Source: Nocardioides allogilvus (GTDB lineage Bacteria > Actinomycetota > Actinomycetes > Propionibacteriales > Nocardioidaceae). From it: DNA of 64,000 nucleotides. The position numbers and the translations under genes are program-made. A model generated the notes under the pieces. The model saw nothing but the letters and a program-made list of their open reading frames with translations. It ran no database searches and had not been told where the DNA came from. This document shows, piece after piece, positions 1 to 11,301 of the stretch (position 1 is its first letter; each line of letters starts with the position of its first letter). The stretch spans positions 124,001 through 188,000 of the forward strand of contig NZ_PZYX01000003.1 in NCBI RefSeq assembly GCF_003047285.1, written 5' to 3'.

Positions 1-1881
<1,881 letters not shown>

Positions 1882-1937
1882 GTGTCTGTGTGTCTCTCTG
1901 GTCGAATCTAGGAGAATCTAGGACTGGTGTTAGAGAC

Positions 1938-4007
1938 CTAGATATCGAGGAATCGAACGTCCTTGGCGTTGCGCTGGATGAAGGAGCGGCGCTGCTCGAC
2001 GTCCTCGCCCATCAGGATCGAGAAGATCTCGTCGGCCTGGGCAGCGTCCTCGAGGGTCACCTGGAGCAGGATCCGGTGGGCCGGGTCCATCGTGGTCTCC
2101 CACAGCTCGTCGGCGTTCATCTCACCGAGACCCTTGTAGCGCTGGACCGGGTTCTCCTTCGGCAGCTTCTTGCCCTGCTCGAGGCCGTCGCGCATCAGCG
2201 CGTCGCGCTCGGCGTCGGAGTAGACGAACTCGTGCTCGGCCGGCTTGTTCCAGCGCAGGCGGTAGAGCGGCGGCTGCGCCATGTAGACGTAGCCGTGCTC
2301 GATGAGCGGCTTCATGAAGCGGAACAGCAGCGTGAGCAGCAGCGTGTTGATGTGGTGGCCGTCGACGTCGGCGTCGGCCATCAGCACGATCTTGTGGTAG
2401 CGCAGCTTGTCGGAGTTGAACTCCTCGTGGATGCCGGTGCCGAGCGCGGAGATGATCGACTGCACCTCGGTGTTGGCCAGCACCTTGTCGATGCGGGCCT
2501 TCTCGACGTTGAGGATCTTGCCGCGGATCGGGAGGATCGCCTGGACGCGCGGATCGCGGCCCTGGCGCGCGGAGCCGCCGGCCGAGTCACCCTCGACGAT
2601 GAAGACCTCGCACTCGACGGGGTTGGTCGACTGGCAGTCGCTGAGCTTGCCGGGCAGGCCGCCGCCACCGAGCAGGCCCTTGCGGCCACGGGCCAGGTCG
2701 CGGGCCTTGCGGGCGGCGATGCGCGCCGAGGCGGCCGCCTGCGACTTGCGGACGATGTCCTTGCCCTCGGCGGGGTTCTCCTCGAACCAGGCACCGAGCT
2801 GGTCGTTGACGATGCGCTGGGTGAAGCCCTTGGCCTCGGTGTTGCCGAGCTTGGTCTTGGTCTGGCCCTCGAACTGCGGTTCCTCGAGCTTGATCGAGAT
2901 GATCGCGGTCAGGCCCTCGCGGATGTCGTCACCCGAGACGCGGTCTTCCTTCTTCTTGACCAGTCCCCACTCCTCGCCCCAGTGGTTGACGAGGGTGGTG
3001 AGGGCCGAGCGGAAGCCCTCCTCGTGGGTGCCGCCCTCGTGGGTGTTGATCGCGTTGGCGAAGGTGTGGACCGACTCGGTGTAGGAGGTGTTCCACTGCA
3101 TCGCGACCTCGAGGCTCATGTGGGCCCCGGTCGTCTCGGGGCTCTCCGCCTCGAACGAGATGACGGTCGGGTTGGCCTTGTCCTTGCGGCGGTTGAGGTG
3201 CTCGACGTAGTCGACCAGGCCGCGGTCGTACTTGAAGACGCGCTCCAGGCCGGTCGTCGTCTTCTTGATCGCGTCGGGGGAGGCCTGGTCGATCGCGGCG
3301 TCGACCGTGCCGTCCTCGACCGCATCGGCGATCTCGTCGGCGTGCTCGCGCTCGTCGCGGATGACGATCTCGAGGCCCTTGTTGAGGAAGGCCATCTCGC
3401 GGAAGCGGTTGGTGATCGTCTCGAGGTTGTAGGTCGTGGACTCGAAGATGTCCTCGGAGGCCCACCACGTCACGGTGGTGCCGGTGCGTTCACCGGGCTC
3501 CATCGGGCGGATCTGCTCGAGGTCGGCGTCGGGCACACCGAGGGAGAACGTCTGGCGCCACAGGTGGCCACGGTTGCGTACGTCGACGACCAGCGTGGTC
3601 GACAGCGCGTTGACCACCGACACACCCACGCCGTGGAGGCCACCGGACACCTTGTAGCCGCCGCCACCGAACTTGCCACCGGCGTGCAGCATCGTCAGCG
3701 CCATCGTCACGGCCGGCATGTCGGCGCCGGGCGCGGTGTCGGTCGGGATGCCTCGGCCGTTGTCCTCGACCCGGACGCTGCCGTCGTCCTGCAACGTGAC
3801 GACGATCCGGTCGCAGTAGCCGGCCATCGCCTCGTCGACCGCGTTGTCCACGATCTCCCAGATCAGGTGGTGCAGGCCGCGCTCACCGGTCGAGCCGATG
3901 TACATGCCCGGCCGCTTGCGCACGGCCTCGAGACCCTCGAGGACCTGGATCGCGGAGGCGTCGTACTCGACTCCATTGGGCTGCTCGGGGACCTGGGCGT
4001 CGCTCAC
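1938..4007 (-). CDS. gyrB: DNA gyrase subunit B
   Basis: ATPase subunit of gyrase, 689 aa, full length for an actinobacterial GyrB. The N-terminal GHKL ATPase shows [13 protein letters not shown] (about 51-63) and the glycine lid [15 protein letters not shown]; the TOPRIM domain shows EGDSAGGSA and the metal-binding DADVDGHH. The C-terminus has the YKGLGEM motif. The GTG start at 4007 is preceded by AGAGG about 6 nt away, and no better in-frame start exists. The 248-nt gap to dciA upstream suggests its own promoter, with a folded leader described separately. gyrA follows after 56 nt. Confidence 0.98.
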   Translation of the reverse strand: MSDAQVPEQPNGVEYDASAIQVLEGLEAVRKRPGMYIGSTGERGLHHLIWEIVDNAVDEAMAGYCDRIVVTLQDDGSVRVEDNGRGIPTDTAPGADMPAVTMALTMLHAGGKFGGGGYKVSGGLHGVGVSVVNALSTTLVVDVRNRGHLWRQTFSLGVPDADLEQIRPMEPGERTGTTVTWWASEDIFESTTYNLETITNRFREMAFLNKGLEIVIRDEREHADEIADAVEDGTVDAAIDQASPDAIKKTTTGLERVFKYDRGLVDYVEHLNRRKDKANPTVISFEAESPETTGAHMSLEVAMQWNTSYTESVHTFANAINTHEGGTHEEGFRSALTTLVNHWGEEWGLVKKKEDRVSGDDIREGLTAIISIKLEEPQFEGQTKTKLGNTEAKGFTQRIVNDQLGAWFEENPAEGKDIVRKSQAAASARIAARKARDLARGRKGLLGGGGLPGKLSDCQSTNPVECEVFIVEGDSAGGSARQGRDPRVQAILPIRGKILNVEKARIDKVLANTEVQSIISALGTGIHEEFNSDKLRYHKIVLMADADVDGHHINTLLLTLLFRFMKPLIEHGYVYMAQPPLYRLRWNKPAEHEFVYSDAERDALMRDGLEQGKKLPKENPVQRYKGLGEMNADELWETTMDPAHRILLQVTLEDAAQADEIFSILMGEDVEQRRSFIQRNAKDVRFLDI

Positions 4008-4026
4008 GCAAACCTCTTCTGCTTCT

Positions 4027-4098
4027 CACCCCTGAAGGGGTGGGGTGACAAGGGCGAAGGTCGTGACTGATCCAGTCAACGACCTTTCGCTCAGTCTA
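4027..4098 (-). promoter_or_regulatory. gyrB promoter and structured 5' leader
   Basis: On the minus strand a -10-like TAGACT lies at 4098-4093. Just downstream is a long imperfect inverted repeat, 4089-4055 (about 15 paired bases, two single-base bulges, 3-nt loop), then a compact hairpin CACCCC-loop-GGGGTG at 4042-4027, ending about 10 nt before the gyrB ribosome-binding site. If transcription starts near 4086, almost the whole 80-nt leader is folded. Base pairing is seen directly; promoter and control function are inference. Confidence 0.45.
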
Positions 4099-4127
4099 GC
4101 CCTCAGAGGCCCAGAATCCACGCATGA

Positions 4128-4144
4128 CCCCCGGGAACCGGGGG
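4128..4144 (-). terminator. GC hairpin downstream of dciA, possible terminator
   Basis: Perfect 7-bp stem CCCCCGG/CCGGGGG with a 3-nt loop, about 110 nt after the dciA stop and before the presumed gyrB promoter. No U-tract follows, as is common in high-GC actinobacteria. It could end the recF-dciA transcript. A DnaA-box-like TGTGGATGA sits immediately beside it at 4148-4156. Confidence 0.35.
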
Positions 4145-4255
4145 ATCTGTGGATGAAACGGGCCTCTGCGGACACCAGAGAGGCCGAACGGAGGGCCGAA
4201 CAGGGGGGCGGTGGAGTCCCCATACGCCCCGGGCCCCGCAGATCGGCAGAACGGG

Positions 4256-4804
4256 TCAGCCGTAGGTGTCTCGGGGACCGCGCCCGTCGCGGGTGGTGAA
4301 GCGGCCCTTCTTCCAGTTCGGCAGGTGCGGTCCCTGGATGTCGATCACGGTCACGATGCCGTCGCCGAGCTCGACGTTGAGGCGCTTGACGATGGTCGGC
4401 GCGAGGAGCTTGAGCTGGGTCGCCCAGGCCGTCGAGTCGGTGCGCACGACGAGGCGCGTCTCGGCCAGCGTCTCGGGCGTGCAGTGGGAGGCGACCTCGT
4501 CGCCGACGAGCTCGGCCCACCGGCCGAAGACCGCCTGCACGCGCAGGTCGAGCTCCCAGCCGTGCTGGCTGATCATCCGCGACATGGCGGAGTCGATCAG
4601 CTGCGGATCCCGGTCGTCGGGGTGGGCGCCCGACGACTTCGGCACCACCCGGCGCCGGAAGGCGTCGCCGCTGGTCTTGCGTCGGGGTGCCTTGCCCGGG
4701 CCGGACCCGGCGGCCTTGCGCGCCGAGCGGGCGTAGTCGAGCCCGTCGTCGCGGTGTCCCTCGGTCGGTCCCTCGGTGGCTTCCTCCGGGGTCTCGTCAG
4801 GCAT
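4256..4804 (-). CDS. dciA: DUF721 protein, DciA-type helicase loader
   Basis: 182-aa protein of the DciA family (DUF721), the ancestral bacterial helicase operator that recruits DnaB; the actinobacterial member (Rv0004 type) always follows recF. The first 75 residues are charged and probably disordered. The conserved KH-like part runs from [19 protein letters not shown] to the C-terminus and includes [16 protein letters not shown], then [19 protein letters not shown] and [13 protein letters not shown] at 4804 overlaps the recF stop by 8 nt, implying translational coupling. Its presumed partner DnaB is encoded at 48037 in this window. Confidence 0.9.
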   Translation of the reverse strand: MPDETPEEATEGPTEGHRDDGLDYARSARKAAGSGPGKAPRRKTSGDAFRRRVVPKSSGAHPDDRDPQLIDSAMSRMISQHGWELDLRVQAVFGRWAELVGDEVASHCTPETLAETRLVVRTDSTAWATQLKLLAPTIVKRLNVELGDGIVTVIDIQGPHLPNWKKGRFTTRDGRGPRDTYG

Positions 4805-5933
4805 CGCGGCGTACCTCGCCGTCGGCGACGATGAACCGGATGCCCTGCAGCGACTCGGGCACGTCGGCCGCGACGGCGGCCGTGACCAGCACCTGCTCGG
4901 CGCCGGCGACGAGCTCGGCGAGCTGGGCGCGGCGCTCGGTGTCGAGCTCGGCGAACACGTCGTCGAGCACGAGGATCGGGTCGTCGCCGTCGGCGCGGAG
5001 GAGGTCGTACGACGCCAGCCGCATCGCCAACGCGAAGGACCACGACTCCCCGTGCGAGGCATAGCCCTTGACCGGCAGCCGGAGCTCGCCGTTGCCCAGG
5101 CTCAGCGCCAGCTCGTCGCGGTGCGGCCCGACCAGGGAGATGCCGCGGTCGAGCTCGTCCTTGCGACGGCGCTCGAGCTCGGCGAGCAGTGCACCCTCCA
5201 GGTCGTGGACGTCGGCAGGCAGCTCGAAGGAAGGCTTGTAGTCGATCTCGGCGTCGTCGCGGCTGGCCCCGCGGGCGACGGCTTGGTAGGCCTTGCCGAG
5301 GTAGGGCCGCAGGTCGTCGACCAGCCGCAGCCGGGCCGCGAGCAGCTCGCTGCCGATGCTGGCCAGCTGCAGGTCCCAGACGGCCAGCGTGGACAGCGCT
5401 GTTTCACGTGAATCACCGCGAGCCAGGCCGGCCGTCTTCAGCAGGCTGTTGCGCTGCTTGAGGATGCGGTCGTAGTCGGAGCGGACGCCGGCCAGCCGCG
5501 GCGCGCGCAGGATCAGCAGGTCGTCGAGGAACTTGCGCCGGTCCGACGGATCGCCCTTGACCAGGGTCAGGTCGTCGGGCGCGAACACGACGGTGCGCAC
5601 GACCCCGATCAGCTCGCGCGGTCGCGGCAGCGGGGACTTGTTGATCCTGGCCCGGTTGGCCCGGCCCGGGTTGAGCTCGACCTCGAGGATCGCGGTGCGC
5701 CCGCTGCGCACGACCGCCGCCCGGATCAGCGCCTGGTCGGTGCCGGCCTTGACCAACGGGGCATCCGAGGAGACGCGGTGCGAGGACAGGCGGGAGAGGT
5801 AGTCGATCGCCTCGACGAGGTTGGTCTTGCCCTGGCCGTTGCGGCCGATGAAGGCCGTCGCCCCCGGCTCCAGCTCGACGTCCAGGTCGGCATACGAGCG
5901 GAAGTTGTGCAGGGTCAGGTGCGCGACGTGCAC
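4797..5933 (-). CDS. recF: DNA replication/repair protein RecF
   Basis: SMC-like ABC ATPase that binds gapped DNA and loads RecA at stalled forks. 378 aa from a GTG at 5933, chosen because [14 protein letters not shown] is the family N-terminus and the start falls 7 nt after the gnd stop. Walker A GRNGQGKT is at about 30-37. The C-terminal signature region ([14 protein letters not shown]) is followed by Walker [29 protein letters not shown] parS-like site lies inside the gene at 5401-5414. It is transcribed with gnd upstream and dciA downstream. Confidence 0.95.
   Translation of the reverse strand: MHVAHLTLHNFRSYADLDVELEPGATAFIGRNGQGKTNLVEAIDYLSRLSSHRVSSDAPLVKAGTDQALIRAAVVRSGRTAILEVELNPGRANRARINKSPLPRPRELIGVVRTVVFAPDDLTLVKGDPSDRRKFLDDLLILRAPRLAGVRSDYDRILKQRNSLLKTAGLARGDSRETALSTLAVWDLQLASIGSELLAARLRLVDDLRPYLGKAYQAVARGASRDDAEIDYKPSFELPADVHDLEGALLAELERRRKDELDRGISLVGPHRDELALSLGNGELRLPVKGYASHGESWSFALAMRLASYDLLRADGDDPILVLDDVFAELDTERRAQLAELVAGAEQVLVTAAVAADVPESLQGIRFIVADGEVRRDA
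5401..5414. promoter_or_regulatory. parS-like ParB site inside recF
   Basis: GTTTCACGTGAATC differs by one base from the palindromic parS GTTTCACGTGAAAC found three times at 12912-13898. It lies in recF coding sequence about 4.6 kb on the other side of dnaA. Probable additional ParB nucleation site; intragenic parS sites near oriC are usual in actinobacteria. Confidence 0.75.
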
Positions 5934-5940
5934 GTGCCTC

Positions 5941-6918
5941 TTAGCTCTCCCCGGCTTCGGTGCCGCTGCCGGCGCCGGCCTGCTCGGCCGCCTTCGACTG
6001 GTCGGGCGCACCCTGGTCCGGTGCTGCGTCGCCGCCACGGGGGGCGGCGGTCTTCACGGCGTGCCCGCCGAACTGGTTGCGCATCGCGGCGATCGCCTTC
6101 ATCGTCGGCGAGTCGTCCTGGCGGGAGACGAACCGCGCGTAGAGCGCAGCGGTGATCGCGGGGGTCGCCACCGCGTTCTCGATGCCGGCCTCGACGGTCC
6201 AGCGACCCTCGCCCGAGTCCTCGGCGTAGCCGGCGATCTGCGACAGGCCCGGGTCCTCGTCGAGCGCCGCGACCATCAGGTCCAGCAGCCACGAGCGGAT
6301 GACGGTGCCCTCGCGCCAGGAGCGGAAGACCTCGGTGACGTTGTCGGTGAGCTCGGCCTTCTCGAGCAGCTCCCAGCCCTCGGCATAGGCCTGCATGATG
6401 GCGTACTCGATGCCGTTGTGGACCATCTTGGAGAAGTGCCCGGCGCCGACCTTGCCGGCGTGCACGGCGCCGAAGTCGCCCTCCGGCTTGAGGGTGTCGA
6501 AGGCAGGCTGCACCTTCTCGATGTCGGCCGCGTCGCCGCCGTACATCAAGGCGTAGCCGTTCTCCAGGCCCCACACGCCGCCGGAGACACCGCAGTCGAC
6601 GTAGCCGATGCCCTTGTCCTCGAGGGATGCGGCGTTGGCCAGGTCGTCGGTCCAGCGCGAGTTGCCGCCGTCGACGATCACGTCGCCCTCGGCGAGCAGG
6701 CCACCGAGCTCGGCCACCGTCTGCCGGGTCGGGTCGCCCGCGGGCACCATCGCCCAGACGACCTTCGGCGAGGGGAGCTGCTCGACCATCTCGGCGAGGG
6801 AGGCGACGTCGCTGACGTCGGGGTTGCGGTCGTAGCCGACCACCGTGTGGCCGCCACGGCGCAACCGCTCGCGCATGTTGCCGCCCATCTTGCCGAGCCC
6901 GACGAGTCCGATGTGCAT
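5941..6918 (-). CDS. gnd: 6-phosphogluconate dehydrogenase, decarboxylating (short GndA/YqeC type)
   Basis: Oxidises 6-phosphogluconate to ribulose 5-phosphate in the pentose phosphate pathway. 325 aa, the short (about 300-aa) class. Rossmann motif [12 protein letters not shown] is at residues 4-15; the substrate signature [14 protein letters not shown] and catalytic segment [10 protein letters not shown] follow. The last roughly 40 residues are Ala/Gly/Pro-rich and probably unstructured. ATG at 6918 is chosen over an upstream in-frame ATG because GGGAGG sits 7 nt before it. Placement between dnaN and recF is conserved in Streptomyces and relatives, so it is not an insertion. Confidence 0.92.
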   Translation of the reverse strand: MHIGLVGLGKMGGNMRERLRRGGHTVVGYDRNPDVSDVASLAEMVEQLPSPKVVWAMVPAGDPTRQTVAELGGLLAEGDVIVDGGNSRWTDDLANAASLEDKGIGYVDCGVSGGVWGLENGYALMYGGDAADIEKVQPAFDTLKPEGDFGAVHAGKVGAGHFSKMVHNGIEYAIMQAYAEGWELLEKAELTDNVTEVFRSWREGTVIRSWLLDLMVAALDEDPGLSQIAGYAEDSGEGRWTVEAGIENAVATPAITAALYARFVSRQDDSPTMKAIAAMRNQFGGHAVKTAAPRGGDAAPDQGAPDQSKAAEQAGAGSGTEAGES

Positions 6919-6999
6919 CCGAGTGCCTCCCGTTGTGTGGTCCGGCCCCAACTCAACCACCCCGTCGCGGGTGACGACAGGGCTGGGTGACGACTGCCG

Positions 7000-8133
7000 T
7001 CAGGAGAGCAGGCGGCGCGGCATCAGCAGGTAGCGGAACGACTCCTTGTCGCCGCCGTCGGTGCTGGAGATGACGACCGGCTTGCTGGCCTGGGTGAAGG
7101 CGAGGTCGATGAACTCACCGTCGAGCGCGGTCAGCCCGTCGAGCAGGAACTGCGGGTTGAAGCCCGTCGTCAGGTCGTCGCCGGTGATCTCTGCCTCGAT
7201 GACCTCGGTCGCCTGCGCCTCGTCGCCGGTGCCGGCGTCCAGCACGAGCTGGTTGTCGCCGAACTTCAGCTGCACCGCCGTGTTGCGCTCGGCCACCAGC
7301 GCGACGCGCTTGACCGTCTCGATCAGCTCGTCCTTGCGGACCTTCGCGATCGTGAGGTGCTCGCTCGGGAAGAGCGAGCGGACCTTGGGGAACTCACCGT
7401 CGAGCAGTCGCGTGGTCGTACGGCGAACGCCACCGACCGCACTTCCCTCGAAGCCGATCAGGCCCTCGCCACCGTCGCCGGCGCTCAGCGCGATCGTGAC
7501 CTCGGCGCCGGAGGTCAGCGACTTGGCGGTGTCACCGAGCACCTTCGCCGGGACGAGCGCGGCGACCGACGCGTCGGGGGTCTGGGGGTTCCAGGTGAGC
7601 TCACGGTGCGAGAGCCGGAAGCGGTCGGTCGCGAGCAGCGACATCGTCGAGCCGTCGATCTCGATCCGCACGCCGGTCAGGACCGGGAGCATGTCGTCGC
7701 GACCGGCCGCGGTGACGGCCTGGGCGACCGCGTGCGCGAAGTCGTTGCTGGAGACGGTGCCGGTCGCGGCCGGCATCTGCGGCAGCTTGGGGTAGTCCTC
7801 GACGGGCATGGTCTGCAGGCTGAAGCGCGCGGACCCGCAGGTCAGCGAGACCCGGGGACCGTCGAGCTGCATCTCGATCGGCTTCGCCGGCAGGCTGCGA
7901 CAGATGTCGGCGAGCAGCCGGCCGCTGACCAGGGCACTGCCCTCGTCGCTCACCTCGGCGTGGAGGTCGGCGCGGGCCGAGGTCTCGTAGTCGAAGGTGG
8001 ACAGCACCAGGCCGGCGTCGCTGGCCTCGATGAGCAGGCCGGCGAGCACTGGAGAGCTCGGGCGGACCGGGAGGCTGCGGGCCGCCCAGGCAACGGCATC
8101 GGCGAAGACGTCGCGTTCGACGCGGAACTTCAC
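7000..8133 (-). CDS. dnaN: DNA polymerase III beta subunit (sliding clamp)
   Basis: Processivity clamp, 377 aa, three tandem clamp domains of about 120 residues. Recognisable segments are the N-terminal KFRVERDVFADAVAWAARSLP, FSLQTMPVEDYPKLP near 120-135, TDRFRLSHRE in domain 2 and the C-terminus FRYLLMPRRLLS. GTG at 8133 is preceded by GAGGA about 8 nt upstream, and residues before it lack family similarity. It has its own 403-nt leader after dnaA and is followed by gnd. Confidence 0.97.
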   Translation of the reverse strand: MKFRVERDVFADAVAWAARSLPVRPSSPVLAGLLIEASDAGLVLSTFDYETSARADLHAEVSDEGSALVSGRLLADICRSLPAKPIEMQLDGPRVSLTCGSARFSLQTMPVEDYPKLPQMPAATGTVSSNDFAHAVAQAVTAAGRDDMLPVLTGVRIEIDGSTMSLLATDRFRLSHRELTWNPQTPDASVAALVPAKVLGDTAKSLTSGAEVTIALSAGDGGEGLIGFEGSAVGGVRRTTTRLLDGEFPKVRSLFPSEHLTIAKVRKDELIETVKRVALVAERNTAVQLKFGDNQLVLDAGTGDEAQATEVIEAEITGDDLTTGFNPQFLLDGLTALDGEFIDLAFTQASKPVVISSTDGGDKESFRYLLMPRRLLS

Positions 8134-8536
8134 TGCGGGCTCCTCATGTGCAAAGTTTTTCGGCGGGTCAGCAGGTGCCGCGAACGACACGATCCAGCGC
8201 ACAGGTGCGCGCGGATTGTGAATCCTGCCATGGAGGAGAGGCGCGACGGGAGGGAAGTCCCGCGGTTGTCCCCAGCCAAGGGCCGGTTCAATGATTTCTG
8301 GCAATCGATCCGGTTACAGGTACATAGGAGTAATAGCGTCTGTGGAAACTGTGGAGAACTTCTGTTTGTGCAGGTGAGCCCTCGCAATGCGAGTGCACAG
8401 GGGCTGTGCGCCCAGCTGTTCACCAGCGGGGCGGGTTGTGCACCCAGCCGGGTGAACTTGTGGTTCGTGCCCGTTCGCACACAGGCCCTGTGGAGGACAC
8501 GCTGGTCGGAACCACACGTCCTCCACAGATTTCTGC
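8134..8536. other. dnaA-dnaN intergenic region, probable oriC core
   Basis: 403 nt without a gene. It contains degenerate DnaA boxes: TTGTCCCCA at 8266-8274, TGTGGAAAC at 8341-8349, TGTGGAGAA at 8350-8358, TGTGGAGGA at 8489-8497 and TCCTCCACA at 8519-8527. A comparatively AT-rich stretch at about 8288-8340 could be the unwinding element. Mycobacterium and Streptomyces carry oriC in this same gap. Box matches are seen; origin function is inference from position. It also supplies the dnaN leader (GAGGA near 8141). Confidence 0.6.
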
Positions 8537-10009
8537 TCACCCTTGACGTGCCTGGACCTTGAGCCGGTTGGTCAGCTCGGACACCTGGTTGAACACCGCG
8601 CGCCGCTCGGCGAGCAGCTGGCGGATCTTGCGATCGGCATACATCACGGTCGTGTGGTCGCGGTTGCCGAACTCGGCGCCGATCTTGGGCAGCGACAGCT
8701 CGGTCAGCTCGCGGCAGAGGTACATGCCGATCTGGCGGGCCATCACGAGGTGGCGCCCGCGGCTCGGGCCGGTGAGGTCCTCGATCGAGACCCCGAAGTA
8801 GGCAGCCGTCTGGGCGATGATCAGTCCCGGCGTGATCTCCGGCTCCGCGCCCTCGGGGATCAGGTCGCGCAGGACGATCTCGGCCAGGCTCATGTCGACG
8901 TCCTGGCGGTTGAGGTTCGCGAAGGCCGTGACCCGGATCAGCGCACCCTCGAGCTCGCGGATGTTGGTCTGGATCTTGGAGGCGATGAACTCCAGCACGT
9001 CCGGCGGGGCGGTGAGCCGGTCCATCGCGGCCTTCTTGCGCAAGATCGCGATCCGCGTCTCGAGCTCGGGGGGCTGGACGTCGGTGATGAGGCCCCACTC
9101 GAACCGGTTGCGCAGCCGCTCCTCGAGCGCCTCGAGCTTCTTGGGCGCCTGGTCGGAGGTGAGCACGATCTGCTTGTTGGCGTTGTGCAGCGTGTTGAAG
9201 GTGTGGAAGAACTCCTCCTGCGTCTGCGTCTTGCCCTGCAGGAACTGGATGTCGTCGATCAGCAGCACGTCGACGTCGCGGTAGCGCCGCTTGAACCGGT
9301 CCTGCCGGTCGTCGCGGACCGCGTTGATGAACTCGTTGGTGAACTCTTCGCTGGAGACGTAGCGGACCTTGGCGTTGGTGTAGAGGCTGCGCACGTAGTG
9401 GCCGATCGCGTGCAGCAGGTGGGTCTTGCCGAGGCCGGACTCGCCGTAGACCAGCAGCGGGTTGTAGGCCTTGCCCGGCGCCTCGGACACCGCGACGGCG
9501 GCCGCGTGCGGGAACCGGTTGGAGGAGCCGATGACGAACGTCTCGAACGTGTACTTCGGGTTGAGCCGCGTCTCGAGTGCCGAGTGCGTACGCCGATCGG
9601 CGGCCTGCTCCGCGCTGGAGGCCGAGCTCGGTGCCGGCGTCGTCGCGTTGGACGTCGGGATCAGGCCGTGCGGCGTGCCGTCGTCCGCAGGTGCATTTGT
9701 CGACATGTCGCTAGGTGGACTTGTCTCTTCGGCGACATGTGTGTGCGGGGTCAGGTCCTCCAGGGCGGGGTTGACGCTGACGGCCATGCGGATCTCGCGG
9801 CCGAAGGACTCGCTGAGCGCGTCCTCGAGCTGGGCGCGCAGCCGGCCCTCGAGCTGGCCGCGCGTGAAGTCGTTGGGCACGGCGATGATGGCCGTGCTCT
9901 CGTGCAGGGTCACCGGCTCGCTCGCCCGCAACCAAGCCCGCTGGTTGGGTTGGAGGTCATGGACGATGGCTCGCCACACGGTCCCGAGATCGTTTGCCTG
10001 GTCGTCCAC
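8537..10009 (-). CDS. dnaA: Chromosomal replication initiator DnaA
   Basis: AAA+ initiator that binds DnaA boxes and melts oriC; 490 aa. Domain I (residues 1-85, [17 protein letters not shown]) is followed by a variable Ser/Ala/Thr-rich linker. The AAA+ domain has Walker [12 protein letters not shown] and Walker [13 protein letters not shown], and the C-terminal helix-turn-helix carries the DnaA signature [15 protein letters not shown]. The GTG at 10009 has AGGAGAGG a few bases upstream; extension further would run into the box region at 10045-10065. Those boxes directly in front of the gene suggest autoregulation. Confidence 0.97.
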   Translation of the reverse strand: MDDQANDLGTVWRAIVHDLQPNQRAWLRASEPVTLHESTAIIAVPNDFTRGQLEGRLRAQLEDALSESFGREIRMAVSVNPALEDLTPHTHVAEETSPPSDMSTNAPADDGTPHGLIPTSNATTPAPSSASSAEQAADRRTHSALETRLNPKYTFETFVIGSSNRFPHAAAVAVSEAPGKAYNPLLVYGESGLGKTHLLHAIGHYVRSLYTNAKVRYVSSEEFTNEFINAVRDDRQDRFKRRYRDVDVLLIDDIQFLQGKTQTQEEFFHTFNTLHNANKQIVLTSDQAPKKLEALEERLRNRFEWGLITDVQPPELETRIAILRKKAAMDRLTAPPDVLEFIASKIQTNIRELEGALIRVTAFANLNRQDVDMSLAEIVLRDLIPEGAEPEITPGLIIAQTAAYFGVSIEDLTGPSRGRHLVMARQIGMYLCRELTELSLPKIGAEFGNRDHTTVMYADRKIRQLLAERRAVFNQVSELTNRLKVQARQG

Positions 10010-10526
10010 CGGCCTACCTCTCCTGCATCTGGTTGTTCGGCGATTCGTCCACAGAGTTGTCCACAGTCTGTGAACCATGGGCCGTCGTGGTGACCTGGGT
10101 CACACCCCGGGCAGTCGGCCCGTCCTGCTCGAACCCTAAGTGTGCAGGTCAGGCCGCAGATGAGCGGTCCTGTGACCACCCCGTTGCGACCCGTTGCCAG
10201 CGGTCGTCCTCACCGGGGCAAGGAACCTCGGTGGGCCGCAACCTAACAACCGTCGAAAGCCCCCGGCAAGCCGTCATCCACAGGCTGACCCGGTATGGCA
10301 AGGTCCTGAGTTTGACCCTGATTCGCCAGCGCGCGTACCGTTGGCCGGTCACTCCGTGTCGACGGGTGCCGCATGTCCACGACTCGCATGCCCCACACGG
10401 GTCATGCAGCGTGGGTGGGCGGTGCCGGCCGAAGAGCCAAGTGCGGCGATCACTCTGCCCGCCGTACGCACCATGTCCCGCCTGTGGAGTGGACACCCCA
10501 AGAGAAACTGCATCGGAGAGAAGCTC
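10010..10526. other. dnaA-rpmH divergent intergenic region with DnaA boxes
   Basis: 517 nt without a credible gene. DnaA boxes: TCGTCCACA 10045-10053, TTGTCCACA 10057-10065 (perfect actinobacterial consensus) and TCATCCACA 10274-10282. A 12-bp inverted repeat TGACCTGGGTCA lies at 10091-10102. A rightward promoter for rpmH is at 10312-10341. The pair of boxes 36 nt from the dnaA start fits autoregulation; with the dnaA-dnaN gap it could form a bipartite origin. Confidence 0.6.
10312..10341 (+). promoter_or_regulatory. Predicted rpmH promoter
   Basis: TTGACC (10312-10317), 18-nt spacer, TACCGT (10336-10341). This is close to the housekeeping actinobacterial consensus and points towards rpmH, whose start is 186 nt downstream. 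Predicted from sequence only. Confidence 0.5.
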
Positions 10527-10664
10527 GTGAGCAAGCGTACCTACCAGCCGAACAACCGCCGCCGTCACAAGGTGCACGGTTTCCGCCTGCGCATGCGCAC
10601 CCGCGCCGGCCGCTCGATCCTGTCGGCACGTCGCCGCAAGGGCCGCAGCAGCCTGGCCGTCTGA
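10527..10664 (+). CDS. rpmH: 50S ribosomal protein L34
   Basis: 45-aa, highly basic large-subunit protein beginning [18 protein letters not shown] and ending [10 protein letters not shown], full length. GTG start at 10527 with GGAGAG 6-11 nt upstream. First gene of the rpmH-rnpA-yidD-yidC-jag-rsmG cluster that faces away from dnaA in nearly all bacteria. Confidence 0.97.
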   Translation: MSKRTYQPNNRRRHKVHGFRLRMRTRAGRSILSARRRKGRSSLAV

Positions 10665-10690
10665 CGGCTGCGCCCGCGGCGTCCACGCTC

Positions 10691-11035
10691 GTGCTGCCGG
10701 CGGCGCACCGACTCGTCGACAGTGACTCCTTCCGGGTCACGGTTCGATCGGGTCGTCGCTGCGGGTCCAGCACGCTCGTGGTCCACCTCGACGTCCAGGC
10801 GCCCGGGCAACCGGCGCGCGTGGGTTTCGTGGTCAGCAAGGCCGTGGGCAATGCCGTGGTTCGCAACCGCGTGAAGCGCCGACTTCGACACCTGACCCGG
10901 GAGCACCTGCCTGCACTGGCGGGGCTTCCGGGTTCTGCTGTGCTCGTCGTGCGTGCGCTCCCGGCCTCCGCGGACGCGACGACCACGGAACTCGACGCCG
11001 ACCTGCGCCGTTGTCTGGGCAGGGTGACGTCGTGA
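10691..11035 (+). CDS. rnpA: Ribonuclease P protein component
   Basis: Protein subunit of RNase P, which trims 5' leaders from pre-tRNA with the RNA subunit. 114 aa from the GTG at 10691; VLPAAHRL is the typical N-terminus and no family similarity precedes it. The RNR signature appears as [14 protein letters not shown] in the middle of the protein. It begins 26 nt after rpmH and its stop overlaps the yidD start by 4 nt (GTGA). Confidence 0.93.
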   Translation: MLPAAHRLVDSDSFRVTVRSGRRCGSSTLVVHLDVQAPGQPARVGFVVSKAVGNAVVRNRVKRRLRHLTREHLPALAGLPGSAVLVVRALPASADATTTELDADLRRCLGRVTS

Positions 11036-11301
11036 AGTTCCTGCTGATCTGGCTGCTGAAGGCCTATCGCACGCTGATCAGCCCGCTGTACGGCCAGGTG
11101 TGCCGCTATCACCCGTCCTGCTCCGCCTACGCACTCGAGGCAGTCACCGAGCACGGTGCCCTGCGCGGCGTGTGGCTGGCTGGGCGACGACTGATCCGCT
11201 GCCACCCGTGGGCAGCCGGCGGCTATGACCCGGTTCCGCTCGATCCACACAGTCCTCCCCGCGCCGCGAGTGCGGGATCGACCCCGACCCAGGGAGCTTG
11301 A
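11032..11301 (+). CDS. yidD: Membrane protein insertion efficiency factor YidD
   Basis: 89-aa protein that assists YidC-dependent insertion at the inner face of the membrane. Family core [25 protein letters not shown], then [24 protein letters not shown], with the conserved cysteines present. The start GTG overlaps the rnpA stop (GTGA). The last 15 residues are a variable Ser/Pro/Thr tail. yidC starts immediately after the stop. Confidence 0.95.
   Translation: MKFLLIWLLKAYRTLISPLYGQVCRYHPSCSAYALEAVTEHGALRGVWLAGRRLIRCHPWAAGGYDPVPLDPHSPPRAASAGSTPTQGA

Noticed and set aside
10091..10102. TGACCTGGGTCA palindrome in the dnaA-rpmH gap.
   Set aside because: Perfect but short; no known regulator with this site is identifiable here, and no second copy was found nearby. 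Not listed as an operator.
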